From positions 124,001 through 188,000 of the forward strand of contig JAKTTT010000005.1 of the NCBI GenBank assembly GCA_030581615.1: 64,000 nucleotides of DNA, written 5' to 3'. A program made the position numbers and the translations under genes. The notes under the pieces were generated by a model. It saw only the letters and a program-made list of their open reading frames with translations, did no database searches and was not told where the DNA came from. Positions 54,227-63,769 of this stretch are shown piece after piece. The DNA comes from Alloascoidea africana. Lineage: Eukaryota; Ascomycota; Alloascoideomycetes; Alloascoideales; Alloascoideaceae. Within the stretch, counting starts at the first letter, position 1. The number at the start of each line of letters is the position of its first letter.

Positions 54227-54307
54227 TTAGTGGGAGCAGCAGGTGCACTTGCAACCAGCGGCACAATGGCAATTCTTGGGAGATGAGCAGTCACACTTAG
54301 CAGCCAT
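54227..54307 (-). CDS. Metallothionein, 26 residues (copy 2)
   Basis: Same length as copy 1, with all eight cysteines at identical positions and 20 of 26 residues the same. It starts MAAKCDCSSPKN and ends CKCTCCSH. Differences lie only between cysteines or at the C-terminus, so both copies look functional. A TTTATAT element lies at about 54446-54452, ~140 bp upstream. It belongs with copy 1 to a tandem pair created by duplication; flanking DNA is no longer similar, so the duplication is not very recent. Confidence 0.9.
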   Translation of the reverse strand: MAAKCDCSSPKNCHCAAGCKCTCCSH

Positions 54308-55019
54308 TTTTGAGTTTTTGATTTGTTTTTTTTCTGATGATTTAAACAGAAGCGAGCTTTTTTTGGAAGTTTTTCAGTAGAGTAGAAGGATGTAGATGAA
54401 TATCCAATGATGAAGGATGCAAAATAATGAGAAAACGGTCCCCAATTTATATCTTTTTTTTTTTCATCGTTTCTCGATGTTTCTCTATCGCTTACCATTT
54501 ATCCTCAATTCTAAAACCCAGAACTGGGCAAATCAATCAATCAATCAATCAATCACTTACTCACCCACATCCGTCATCCGTCGGAAACATCTAGTGCCTC
54601 ATCATGAACCGAAGAGCCTTTCACATCCAACCGAATATCCAAAAACTGGTTTTCACTAGTTTTGGGTCTGTCACAGGCCACACCTCAACATCGGAACGAT
54701 GCTGCTGATGAGGCATAATTATTGGTTTCCGAGATCTCAATCATCCATCCGGTGTAGAAAAGCGTGAGAAAAAACCTTAGCCGCTGTGATGGAAACACCT
54801 GAAAATCCAAACAAGGGAATTGTCCTTACCCATTCTCATGTATCAACATCTTTCTTATTTGCTGCAGTGAGAGAACTTTGGGAAGGTTCAGGGAAAACTA
54901 AAGCATGTGTCTCGACTTGAAAGGAAATGAAAAAAAAAAATGAAAAATTATGCTACTTGACATTAAAGAAGCACGTTCCACAGTTAGAGTCTGTCATCCA
55001 TTATTATAGTGGTGTTTGT
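54308..55019. other. Promoter of metallothionein copy 2
   Basis: 712 bp. Five AATC units at about 54532-54556 (TCAATCAATCAATC). GCTGCTG at ~54702 is a weak candidate for a copper-factor core. No gene seen. Confidence 0.4.
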
Positions 55020-55214
55020 TTATTTTTTTAAACATTTCTCAACAATGTAGCATGTTAGAGAGTACAAGCAGTAGACAAAAACAATAACAAATGAAAGCAT
55101 AACATAACACATATTGAAGTTTCTGAGTCTGTTATTGTAATAATCCACATCCCAGATAGTCATAAAAGAGAATAGGCCAAATCCAGAGACAATATTCATA
55201 AAGACGTTCTTCAT
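55020..55214 (-). CDS. Possible small membrane protein
   Basis: 64 residues from the ATG at 55214. Two hydrophobic segments (MNIVSGFGLFSFMTIW and MLSFVIVFVYCLYSLTCYIV) are separated by a polar loop with DYYNNRLRNFN; the tail is basic (EKCLKK). The hydrophobic pattern suggests a helical hairpin membrane protein, but no family is recognised and chance occurrence is possible in AT-rich DNA. Confidence 0.3.
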   Translation of the reverse strand: MKNVFMNIVSGFGLFSFMTIWDVDYYNNRLRNFNMCYVMLSFVIVFVYCLYSLTCYIVEKCLKK

Positions 55215-55413
55215 AATCAATCAGGATCAAAAATCACATCTTCGTCAAGCATACCAACAAAAAAAAAAAAAAAAGAGAAAACACAACAAAGAAGCCCCTA
55301 AGTCTAAGCCCAAGCCTAAGCCTGGATCGGACAGCTAATCAAAATACTAATAATACTGGAAAAAAATTATAAAAATAATAATAATAGAGCAACATAGGGT
55401 ATTCGATTTGGAA

Positions 55414-57699
55414 TCAAGAAACCACTCTCCATTGCCCTTCAACTTTCACAATTTTGTGTTTTAAACTTGACGAATCTTGTTCAACTTCTTCAATATTAAC
55501 ACGTTCCATGGCATTGGAAATTTCCAACATTGAAGAAGAAGAAGAAGAAGATGATGATGTGGTGGTGGTGGGTTGGGGCGTTTCTTCAGTCTTGACCTCG
55601 CTTATAAGGTTTGAGTTAGATCTGGCATAGGGATTGCGTATCTTGATACTTATAGGATTCTCAACATTGGGTTTCGTCTCCAATGGTGATCTTTCGGTGT
55701 CTCCTCCATTCCGGGTTTTCAAAGATTCTCGAGTTTTACTCGACCGCCGGTCTGTTCCTAAGATCTGTTCAGGCTTTGGTGTTCTGTCCGCTCGGGCAGA
55801 CGAAGGTTCGTAATAATTCGGCGCTCTTAAATCTTTCTTATCTCTCAAATAATGTCGACCTGGCATTGTAGGTGTATTATCTACCGTGCTATAACCGTCC
55901 GATTCCCCCAAATTTTGAAGCTCTCGAACAGATCGGGCAGAGCTCTTAACAGTGCTTGCTTCTTCAGCTTCTCTTCTAATTTCAGCGGGCCAAAGTGATC
56001 TCCCCATTGTAATTACCTCATTCGTCCATTTGCTAATTGGAGTTGGGCGCTTAGGTGGACTCCACTTGTATTTGCATCCTTTAACCAATTCTTTGACAAC
56101 TTTTGCATCCCCCCAGTCCTGGTTCCATCGTTGACCCTGGAGTCCGACCAAATGCGAGAAAACACCGGAAGAAATTGCACCATCAGAATAGCCTCCTTCC
56201 ATAACTGACAAGATCCGTCCATCGCTGTGCTCTTTTGCCAATTTTAAAGTATCAAGGCTGAATCTGTTATAGAACGAAGTAGGAACGTTGACCCCATGGC
56301 GTTGCATTGTTTGAACTTCGTACTCCGATGCATCAAACCCAGCAGATATCACAATTAAAGCCTTGAACGGCTTTACCTCTTTTAACAATTCTCTCTGCCT
56401 GATTCTCCCCTTTGCCAACGTGCTTCTCATTGCTTCCCATTCCGCCCTTGCTGCAGTAAGAAACTCATGTGCCTTTTCCAATATGGTTATGTACCGTTTC
56501 TTGTAAACCGTGTAAAACTCTTCTTCTGAATTGTATGGCTTCAAGTGCACGTTCCAGATGTTGAGGTCATGGGCCATAAGACAGATCGACGCGTTTTTGA
56601 TATTCTGGGGAATCGCATTGCCGAGTTCCGAGGGGAAAGAGTTGATGTCATGAACAGAAAAATAGCCAACTTTAGGGCCCTTTTTCAACTGCTCGATTTG
56701 CTCATCAGTGGGTCCTTCATCTTCGTAATCAGGCTGAAATCCAGCCAACTTCCAGCAAATGTTTTGACTGCCGTCTCCATGGTGGAGGTCAAAATCCAGA
56801 ATCGCCGCATGCGTTACGTCATAGTTGTCCGCGGCGTACTGGATCGCAGCATGGACATTGTTGATGAGACAGAAACCGGAGGGAACCGAGGGATGGGCAT
56901 GGTGGCCCGGGGGTCGGACTGCTACGAAAGCACGTTTAGGCGATTTGTCGCTGAAGATAATGTCCACGCCGGTTTCCACCGCTCCAATCACTCCTTCCAG
57001 GGCCTTTGGCGTGTGCTCGGTCAAATAAATATCTCCCGCGTTCCAATCGTCGGGAACCTCGAGTTTCCCATCGTTAAGCTTGGATTTGGAGCTCTTACAC
57101 AGCTCATTCAGCTCTTTTGGCCAGTCTTCGCCGTGTATCTTGATAACGTGGCTTGCGGTGAGCGGCGTCTGTTTAGTGGAAGCATGAACACTGTAGAATG
57201 AAGGAAACATTGTGATTGCGGCACTGATCCCCATCGAACATGCCATCAGCCTCTGGGGCCTCTCAACAATCGTGCTGAGATAGGCTTTGGTGACCCAATT
57301 CCGCGAAAATTTGTGCAAATACGATAAGGGAGACAAAATAACCGCTGTTTTCTCTTCTTCTGGACAGTCTATTGTGCCTGGATACTTTTCCAGAAACTGG
57401 TCAAACACGCGGCGAAATTCTCTCAGATCAACGGGATCTAAGCATAGTTCTTCAGATTCCGAGTTGATGATTTTATTAGGAGGAGTTTGTAAATCTCTGC
57501 TCGATATCTTGTTCGGCGTGGCTCCAACTGGCGTGTTATAACCATGGATGGCCTCGCTCTTTGGAACAGGCGTCTTTTCACGTATCGAAAGCGAACCAAG
57601 ATCCGCTTCCAAATCTCCCACTTCATCTTTCCTCGGCCCTGCTGGGCCTGAATTATCTTGTTGATTGTGCGATTCTGACATGTGAGAACTACTTTGCAT
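55414..57699 (-). CDS. HOS3: Histone deacetylase, Hos3 type
   Basis: 761 residues from the ATG at 57699 (ATG at 57681 gives six fewer, starting MSESHNQQ). The class II-like deacetylase domain occupies ~110-560: VERPQRLMACSMGISAAI, RPPGHHAHPSVPSGFCLINN, ILDFDLHHGDGSQN (zinc ligands Asp and His), VISAGFDASEYE (zinc Asp) and MEGGYSDGAI (catalytic Tyr). Size and the inserts (ELNELCKSSKSKLNDG, AARAEWEAMRSTLAKGRIRQ) are Hos3-like. The C-terminal 200 residues are basic and serine-rich, with a run of ten serines. Hos3 deacetylates histones and, at the bud neck and nuclear pores, regulates cell-cycle entry of daughters. It is divergent from the KEN-box protein gene. Confidence 0.94.
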   Translation of the reverse strand: MQSSSHMSESHNQQDNSGPAGPRKDEVGDLEADLGSLSIREKTPVPKSEAIHGYNTPVGATPNKISSRDLQTPPNKIINSESEELCLDPVDLREFRRVFDQFLEKYPGTIDCPEEEKTAVILSPLSYLHKFSRNWVTKAYLSTIVERPQRLMACSMGISAAITMFPSFYSVHASTKQTPLTASHVIKIHGEDWPKELNELCKSSKSKLNDGKLEVPDDWNAGDIYLTEHTPKALEGVIGAVETGVDIIFSDKSPKRAFVAVRPPGHHAHPSVPSGFCLINNVHAAIQYAADNYDVTHAAILDFDLHHGDGSQNICWKLAGFQPDYEDEGPTDEQIEQLKKGPKVGYFSVHDINSFPSELGNAIPQNIKNASICLMAHDLNIWNVHLKPYNSEEEFYTVYKKRYITILEKAHEFLTAARAEWEAMRSTLAKGRIRQRELLKEVKPFKALIVISAGFDASEYEVQTMQRHGVNVPTSFYNRFSLDTLKLAKEHSDGRILSVMEGGYSDGAISSGVFSHLVGLQGQRWNQDWGDAKVVKELVKGCKYKWSPPKRPTPISKWTNEVITMGRSLWPAEIRREAEEASTVKSSARSVRELQNLGESDGYSTVDNTPTMPGRHYLRDKKDLRAPNYYEPSSARADRTPKPEQILGTDRRSSKTRESLKTRNGGDTERSPLETKPNVENPISIKIRNPYARSNSNLISEVKTEETPQPTTTTSSSSSSSSSMLEISNAMERVNIEEVEQDSSSLKHKIVKVEGQWRVVS

Positions 57700-58469
57700 A
57701 ACAAGGGTTCTGTACTGCACTCTCGAATAGCTGTTTGCTGCAAACTTTTGAAATCGATAAAAACCGAATAACAAAACAAAAAAGGAAAAGGAAAAAGAAA
57801 ACGAAAACTATGTCCCTCAGTCCGCGTCACAGATGCTGGAACGGTGGTATAATACAGTGCACTAGCTCAAGGATATCTCGTGGAGGTGAATCAGAAAACA
57901 CGGTGGTGGACTATCCGCGTGACTTTTGGCTTGCTCGATATCTTCTATGGAGGCCAGACCTTTTGGACGAGCACGATTACAGCTCTTTTGTTTCAAAAAA
58001 AGATTCTATAGCACTGGCATTCCCTAGATCATGCTTCTTCCTAGTATCCAGCCAATTCTTGCTATACATTACTTCCGGATCACAAACATCAATTCCTCCA
58101 GCCAAAACGCGCTTTCGGGATTTCCTCACGCTGTTTTCTCCCAACCTCTCTCCCCTGCCTGCCTGTCCACAGTCCAATCCACACCCCGTAGCATCAGCAT
58201 AGTGCCCATAATCCACACCCGGACCCGTCTCTGGAAACACTCTGCCTGCCAGCCCGCTGAAAAATGCCCAGCCCGCCCCAGCGCGTCTGCCCGTTCCCGC
58301 AGCAACGCGCCTGGGAGAAGGAGCTGGGTGTACGGGTGTATTGTGGGAGTTGTGTCAACAAACACTCTCGTCGCCGTTTGTCACTCCATTACCAACAACT
58401 AAATACTCGAACACACTCAGTCGATTGTATCTTGTCTGTACGCGTTTTTACTTACTCTCTCCTATCGTA
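57700..58469. other. Divergent promoter: HOS3 / KEN-box protein
   Basis: 770 bp. A-rich block next to HOS3 (57760-57810) and C-rich leader sequence before the plus-strand gene (58130-58290). No MCB (ACGCGT) is exact; an ACGCG occurs at about 58108. No gene supported. Confidence 0.4.
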
Positions 58470-60344
58470 ATGAATCTGGGCAGTTTCGAGAACTCCTACA
58501 ATTTAGATCTGGACGATATTTCGGACTCAGATCTTCTTGAAGTTAGAACCCCATCTCCTCAGAAAAGATCTTCCAGCAATCTGGTTATCAATAGCGCTAA
58601 GCGTTCTGTGAAAATTCGGGAAATATCATTCAGTAGCTCAGAGAGGCGAAGGAGCTTTGTACCAAAGAGACATAGAAAATCACTTCATACGACAACTGGC
58701 ACCGGTGGTGTTATTTCTTCAGTTGCACGCACACCCCTTACCGTTCCAAGACCTTCAACCCAGAATCGACGGTCGCTTGGAGGCTCTCCTCGCTCAAGGC
58801 AAAAACGAATGTCATTGGCATTAGCTAACCGTGGTACCAGTCTAGAAGCTCTTGAAGATAAAGAAAACGTTATTGAAGCGGAACTAATAAAGACCAAAGC
58901 AATTGAGCCTTCTAAACAGGAACAGGACATGATGAATGAATTCAGGCCTCAAACGCCACCTCATCATAGGACAATTCCTGTGGCAATAAGCCCCAAGGCC
59001 AGCCATTCTCATAAGAGAATTAGCACTTCTGAAGCTACTGGTGATAGAAGTAAGATGCTGGCTGTGGGCGTAGGCATGGGCGTCGGCGTTGGTATTGCTA
59101 GCCCCAAACATCATGACAAAACAGAAATATTTGAATCAGATATTCCCAAGACCCCGAGCTCCAAAACCACAAAACCTGTTCCAAAAAGTCCCCATGGACA
59201 GCATAAACGAATATCGAGAGAATTCGAACCTCTTCGGTCTTCAAATTCCGAGGAACAGCAGCAGTCCTGCATGATTACTCCAAGCTCTGATGAGCAGCAG
59301 CTGGTATCTCCTAATGGGAAGAGAGAAAGCGGTAAAATTATGCTGTACCGTGAATCAGAAAGCGAACAACTGCAACAGGGACGGGACCGCGCGGAAGAAC
59401 ACAAGAGTCCCGCGACTCCTAGAGATAAAATAAAGGCCTCTTCAAGACCTCCAGAAAGAAGAGCTTCTCGGATAGCTGCACTTACAGCCACGATGGAGCA
59501 GAAAGAGCTGGATATCAATGAAGTTTTGTCTAGAAAGGGATTGAGAACACCAAACTCCAAAGCCACTGAACCAATGGCTAAAAGCCCACATGGTCAACAC
59601 CAAAGACTTTCACGAGGCTTTGAAAACCCAGAAACTGAGAAAAGTTTTAACATGGAAGAAGACGTTATTTGCAAGCAAAGGTCACCTCTCGAAAGTTATG
59701 AGCAATCTTTTAGTCGGATGTCTTCATCTAAGGAAGGTGTTCCTACCACCCCTATTCCAAGCACAAGGGCGGTTAAAAGAAGGTCTATTGAATCCAAATA
59801 TTCACACAAGACCGACAGGACTGGGGCATTGGCCCAAGATTTGGATATGGATATCCTTGAACCTACTCCAAGATCTAGACCAGCTGTTTCTAGACGGGAA
59901 GTTGACAGCATGAGAGAAAAATATCTAGGTGACATTGGCCAACTGAGGATGACTGTTGCTTCCAAAGATGGAGAGATTAGTGAACTGAAAGAATTACTAC
60001 AAAAAGCTGAAATTGCAATACTTGAAAATGATAGACATGGTGAAGAAAAAATGCATCAATTGGCTGAAGATTTATACAAGCAATACAATAAGAAGCATGA
60101 ACAAAAAGTCATGGCTTTGAAGCGTGGTCTTGAAGCAAAATGGGAAAAAAGAGTTCACTCTGTTGAATCAAAAGTTGCGGATCTTCGCTCACAGGTCCAA
60201 AATCTAGAAGAACAACTTGCATCGGAAAGGGCGGAAAAAGCGGAATTGGTTCAAATGTGGGACCAATTTTTAGAGATGGAACAAGAAGAACAACAGCAAG
60301 TACGGCAGCGTGAGCGATTTGGACGTGGGAAGTTTTCGTCTTGA
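58470..60344 (+). CDS. KEN-box coiled-coil protein, possible spindle/kinetochore factor (Fin1-like?)
   Basis: 624 residues from the ATG at 58470. Residues 1-450 are disordered, basic and full of SP/TP sites (RTPSPQKR, IPKTPSSK, LRTPNSK), with a KEN box at 131-133 (EDKENV) and an RRSL D-box-like motif at 100-103: signs of a CDK and APC/C substrate. A ~27-residue module with KSPHGQHKRISR recurs at ~227-253 and ~359-385. The C-terminal ~170 residues form a long coiled coil (LKELLQKAEIAILEND; VESKVADLRSQVQNLEEQLA) ending with KAELVQMWDQFLEMEQEE. This arrangement recalls yeast Fin1, a spindle-binding coiled-coil protein, but homology is not established. Confidence 0.6.
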   Translation: MNLGSFENSYNLDLDDISDSDLLEVRTPSPQKRSSSNLVINSAKRSVKIREISFSSSERRRSFVPKRHRKSLHTTTGTGGVISSVARTPLTVPRPSTQNRRSLGGSPRSRQKRMSLALANRGTSLEALEDKENVIEAELIKTKAIEPSKQEQDMMNEFRPQTPPHHRTIPVAISPKASHSHKRISTSEATGDRSKMLAVGVGMGVGVGIASPKHHDKTEIFESDIPKTPSSKTTKPVPKSPHGQHKRISREFEPLRSSNSEEQQQSCMITPSSDEQQLVSPNGKRESGKIMLYRESESEQLQQGRDRAEEHKSPATPRDKIKASSRPPERRASRIAALTATMEQKELDINEVLSRKGLRTPNSKATEPMAKSPHGQHQRLSRGFENPETEKSFNMEEDVICKQRSPLESYEQSFSRMSSSKEGVPTTPIPSTRAVKRRSIESKYSHKTDRTGALAQDLDMDILEPTPRSRPAVSRREVDSMREKYLGDIGQLRMTVASKDGEISELKELLQKAEIAILENDRHGEEKMHQLAEDLYKQYNKKHEQKVMALKRGLEAKWEKRVHSVESKVADLRSQVQNLEEQLASERAEKAELVQMWDQFLEMEQEEQQQVRQRERFGRGKFSS

Positions 60345-60657
60345 GCGATGCTTGTTTTGAATAGTTTATGGTAGCACAGATGGGGATATTTTACTCTAAA
60401 TGTTGTTTGCTTTTATGATATGGATATGGATTCTAATTTTTTTTTTATTATTTCAAGCATTTTTAAGTAGAGTGTAAATATCATTGTGCCTTTTTTTTTT
60501 TTATGAGATGGTAATGGTCATTTTAATAAGAAATGTGATCTCCAGCACCATAAAGAACCGTATAGAATGCTACACCAATGCTCGAAAGTGACCCTGTAAA
60601 ATTTATGCCTTTTGATCCTGAGTTGAGTATTTCTATAAATTATAAAGCCAGTACATG
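60345..60657. other. Convergent 3' region
   Basis: 313 bp, AT-rich with T runs; 3' flanks of the KEN-box gene and LIP5. No gene seen. Confidence 0.5.
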
Positions 60658-62001
60658 TTACGAATGAGTGTTCAACAATGGCATGCTTTGAGAGGTTGAC
60701 ACAACGGGAGCACCGTCTCTTTCCTTTATCCTCTTCTTTAAAACATTCTCGATGAACGATTCCCCAGCTTTATAACTGGATCTTACCAAAGGACCACTTG
60801 CACAGTACAAAAATCCCATTTCCAAGGCCCTCTTCTTCCAATAATCAAATTTCTCAGGTGTGATATACGCAGCCACCTTCATATGTCGTTTAGTTGGTCT
60901 CATGTATTGGCCAAACGTAACAACGTCACAGTTGACATTGCGAAGTTCTTGTAACGTGTGCTCTACTTGCTCATCTGTTTCTCCCAATCCAAGCATAAGA
61001 CTTGTTTTCGTGATCAGAGTTGGAACAGTCTCTTTGGCTCGCTTCAAAACTGAAAGACTTTGTTGGAAAGTCGCTCTTCTGTCCCTAACAAAAGGTGTAA
61101 GGTCTTCCACGGTTTCCAAGTTGTGCGCATAAACATCAAGACCTGACTTGGCAAGTACATCCACCATGCTCAAATCACCCCTAAAGTCGCCTGACAGACA
61201 CTCTACAAGAATATGAGGTGCCTTCTGTTTGATTCGTATCACTGTTTCCGCGAAATGATGTGATCCTCCGTCTGAAAGATCATCGCGATCAACCGTGGTC
61301 AGAACAACGTATCCCAACCCCCATCTCGCTATTGCCTCTGCTGTATTCTCGGGCTCATGGGGGTCCAAAGGGGCTGGGTTCCGATTTGTTTTCACAGAGC
61401 AGAATCTACAACCTCGGGTACACGTATCTCCCATAAGCATAATAGTCGCAGTTGCCGAACTTTTATCTGATCCGCCCCAGCATTCGCCAATGTTTGGACA
61501 TCTGGCCTCTTCACATACAGTATGCAGTTTTAATCCTTTAACATCGTCTTTCAATTTTGAAAAACTTTTACCCTTGGGAATTGGCGTCTTGAGCCATTTC
61601 GGTAGCCTTGCATCTGGATTTTGTCTTGCCCTTGTGACGGGATCAATAAATGTCTCTTCTTTCTGTGCAGCCCGTTTCAGGAGAAAGTCGTCGAAAGAGG
61701 GGCCCTTGTTGAGTTGGTCTGTGAATACGGTTCTTCGGCGTCGTCTTGGTTTTGCTGGTGATTTTGCATTTTCAGCTTCGGTGCTTGCCGATCCAGATGG
61801 CGATGATGTACTCTGGTTGAGAGTGTTATCTACCTCAATATCCTCCTTGATCTCACTATTACTAGCAACAGATGCCAGGGTATTGCATTTTATTAATGAC
61901 GGTGTGCGAATTGCTCTCGAAACAGGCGATCTAGTGGTGTACCTAATCGTTGCTTTGGATAAATGGGCAAGAGAAAAAGCTTGCCTTTGTCGAGATATCA
62001 T
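60658..62001 (-). CDS. LIP5: Lipoyl synthase, mitochondrial
   Basis: 447 residues. N-terminal mitochondrial presequence ([20 protein letters not shown]), then a charged linker (~50-130). The radical SAM core has two [4Fe-4S] sites: auxiliary-cluster cysteines 163, 168 and 174 ([12 protein letters not shown]) and the radical SAM triad CTRGCRFC (194, 198, 201). Other family hallmarks: [52 protein letters not shown] and the C-terminal RSSYKAGE, whose serine ligates the auxiliary cluster. It inserts two sulfurs into octanoyl groups to make lipoate for pyruvate and 2-oxoglutarate dehydrogenases. A GTCACGTG site lies 192 bp upstream. Confidence 0.97.
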   Translation of the reverse strand: MISRQRQAFSLAHLSKATIRYTTRSPVSRAIRTPSLIKCNTLASVASNSEIKEDIEVDNTLNQSTSSPSGSASTEAENAKSPAKPRRRRRTVFTDQLNKGPSFDDFLLKRAAQKEETFIDPVTRARQNPDARLPKWLKTPIPKGKSFSKLKDDVKGLKLHTVCEEARCPNIGECWGGSDKSSATATIMLMGDTCTRGCRFCSVKTNRNPAPLDPHEPENTAEAIARWGLGYVVLTTVDRDDLSDGGSHHFAETVIRIKQKAPHILVECLSGDFRGDLSMVDVLAKSGLDVYAHNLETVEDLTPFVRDRRATFQQSLSVLKRAKETVPTLITKTSLMLGLGETDEQVEHTLQELRNVNCDVVTFGQYMRPTKRHMKVAAYITPEKFDYWKKRALEMGFLYCASGPLVRSSYKAGESFIENVLKKRIKERDGAPVVSTSQSMPLLNTHS

Positions 62002-62821
62002 TCTGTTTGCCTTGCACTTGAAACCACTAAAACCCCAAATGTTCCTTCAAAAAGAAGCAAAATAAATATATGAAAAAAAGAGGAGGACGTAAACCAAATT
62101 ATAAAAAGTAAACCCGGCCTCACTATGCGGTTCAACCCAATTGCGATAACAAGGAGAAGTGTCCAGCCTAAAGAAACAAGAAAAATAGAAATGTCACGTG
62201 CTGACTCGGTGATGGGATGTGATGCCGGGTGTGTGTAAATTTCAGCACGGGGTTTGGGCCACTGGAGACGGGCGCATTTGTAATGAAAAATAGACCGACA
62301 TCGCACTTTGAGTGGGAAGTCTTGTTTGCATTTATGGGCGAGGCCGGAAAGTCTCTGGACATGGAGGAACTTATATAGATGGGGGATGTTTGGTTAAAAT
62401 TGAGTGTGAAATGGTAGACAGTGTTTGATTTCCAATCGATTTACACATTGGAAGAGTTTGTTGTCTGTTCACAGCTTATCGTATACTATTGTCAACTTTA
62501 ATCAACAGTCTCCACAATCGGAGAAACTTCATCAAAATGTGTTTCTGGACAAATGCATGATAAAAAAACAAACGAAATGACTAAAAAGAAAAATTTATAT
62601 GTACTAGTATCATATACAAGCTTATGGGACAATCATCTAGCCGTATCATGGTCTAAGCATATGGTGTACCAGTTTTTTTGCAAATGTTCAATGGTGAAAA
62701 GTCACAAACAAGAACTTTACAGTTCAACGGTAAAGTCGGTTTAGATATAGACAAGCAAAGAAAAAAATGAATCAACCAATTGAGTATGCATGTTAAGGAT
62801 TGATCGGCCTCCCCTTTTGGT
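62002..62821. other. Intergenic: LIP5 promoter / IDI1 3' end
   Basis: 820 bp. GTCACGTG at 62193-62200 (separate entry). No supported gene; the remaining sequence is AT-rich 3' flank of IDI1 (62530-62821). Confidence 0.45.
62193..62200 (+). promoter_or_regulatory. GTCACGTG element (Cbf1-type)
   Basis: Exact RTCACRTG match, 192 bp upstream of the LIP5 start codon. Cbf1 control of a sulfur-inserting, mitochondrial enzyme would be sensible, but this is inference. Confidence 0.5.
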
Positions 62822-63769
62822 CTAAATGCTGTGAACAATCTCTGAGTCATAAAACTTTTCGGCTCCATCAATGTCTGTCCACCATTTGAATAAATATTTT
62901 TCACAAATTAACTTGAACCATGGTGTAAATACAAGATCGGGATCTTCAAACAATTCTTTGAGTTCCTCTGCAGTGACATACTTTTGATCTCTAACCTCGT
63001 TCAAATTAGGAACCAGTTCAGTATCCGCACGGATGAAAAAAATGTAATCCATTTCATGCTCGGCCCAAGGACCACTGCTTGGCGCTTTATAATGAATTCT
63101 TGTCAAGAATTTGAAATTTTCCAAAGGAATAGCTTCAGGTTTAATGCCAAGTTCATGATCCAGTTTCCGTTGAGCTGCATTTCGGGCGCCTCGAATTGAA
63201 GATTCTAAATCGGACCCTGTTTCCGAAGCCACTGCCAAAGGATGAGAACAGCAAGTATTTGTCCACATATTGGCGAACGTAATTTTCTCATCTGCACGCT
63301 GTTGCAGTAATAGTTTGTTCTCGGAGTTGAACAAAAACACAGAAAATGCTCGGTGTAGCAGACCTTTTTCAATGTTTTCCACAAGATGGCAAGTTTTCTT
63401 GCTACCAGCGCCAATGGGGACGTCATTATAATCCACCACAATACACATTTCATCCATCAATTTGATCTGTTCATCATCATGGCCTTTGAACAAAGCGGAT
63501 TCCTTATCGTCAATGTTCGAGGCCTCAGAGCGAGCACTTTCCAAAACTGTAGAAGGAATAACACTGGGGAAAATCCGCAGAACATCTTCCGGTTTCAGAG
63601 ACTTTACGAGTTCATCATAAGAACTGGGCTTTGGAGAACTGTTTTTACCTAAAAATGGTAAGTACTTTGTAATAAAGATCAACAGATCGTAAAGCCGTGC
63701 CTTGACACTGGCCAAAAATGATGAAATCATTACTGACATGGGCGAGCTTGAAGGCTTCTCGACGGTCAT
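62822..63769 (-). CDS. IDI1: Isopentenyl-diphosphate delta-isomerase
   Basis: 315 residues. A Nudix-fold isomerase that interconverts IPP and DMAPP in the mevalonate/sterol pathway. Motifs: metal-binding HLVENIEKGLLHRAFSVFLF, LLLQQRADEKITFANMWTNT leading to the catalytic Cys173 in NTCCSHPL, the Nudix-like AAQRKLDHELGI, and the catalytic Glu in WAEHEMDYIFF. The tail (FTPWFKLICEKYLFKWW) is family-typical. An N-terminal extension of ~60 residues with a hydrophobic stretch (YDLLIFITKYLPFLG) makes it longer than S. cerevisiae Idi1 (288) and may affect localisation. ERG8, from the same pathway, lies at 29.5-31 kb. Confidence 0.97.
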   Translation of the reverse strand: MTVEKPSSSPMSVMISSFLASVKARLYDLLIFITKYLPFLGKNSSPKPSSYDELVKSLKPEDVLRIFPSVIPSTVLESARSEASNIDDKESALFKGHDDEQIKLMDEMCIVVDYNDVPIGAGSKKTCHLVENIEKGLLHRAFSVFLFNSENKLLLQQRADEKITFANMWTNTCCSHPLAVASETGSDLESSIRGARNAAQRKLDHELGIKPEAIPLENFKFLTRIHYKAPSSGPWAEHEMDYIFFIRADTELVPNLNEVRDQKYVTAEELKELFEDPDLVFTPWFKLICEKYLFKWWTDIDGAEKFYDSEIVHSI

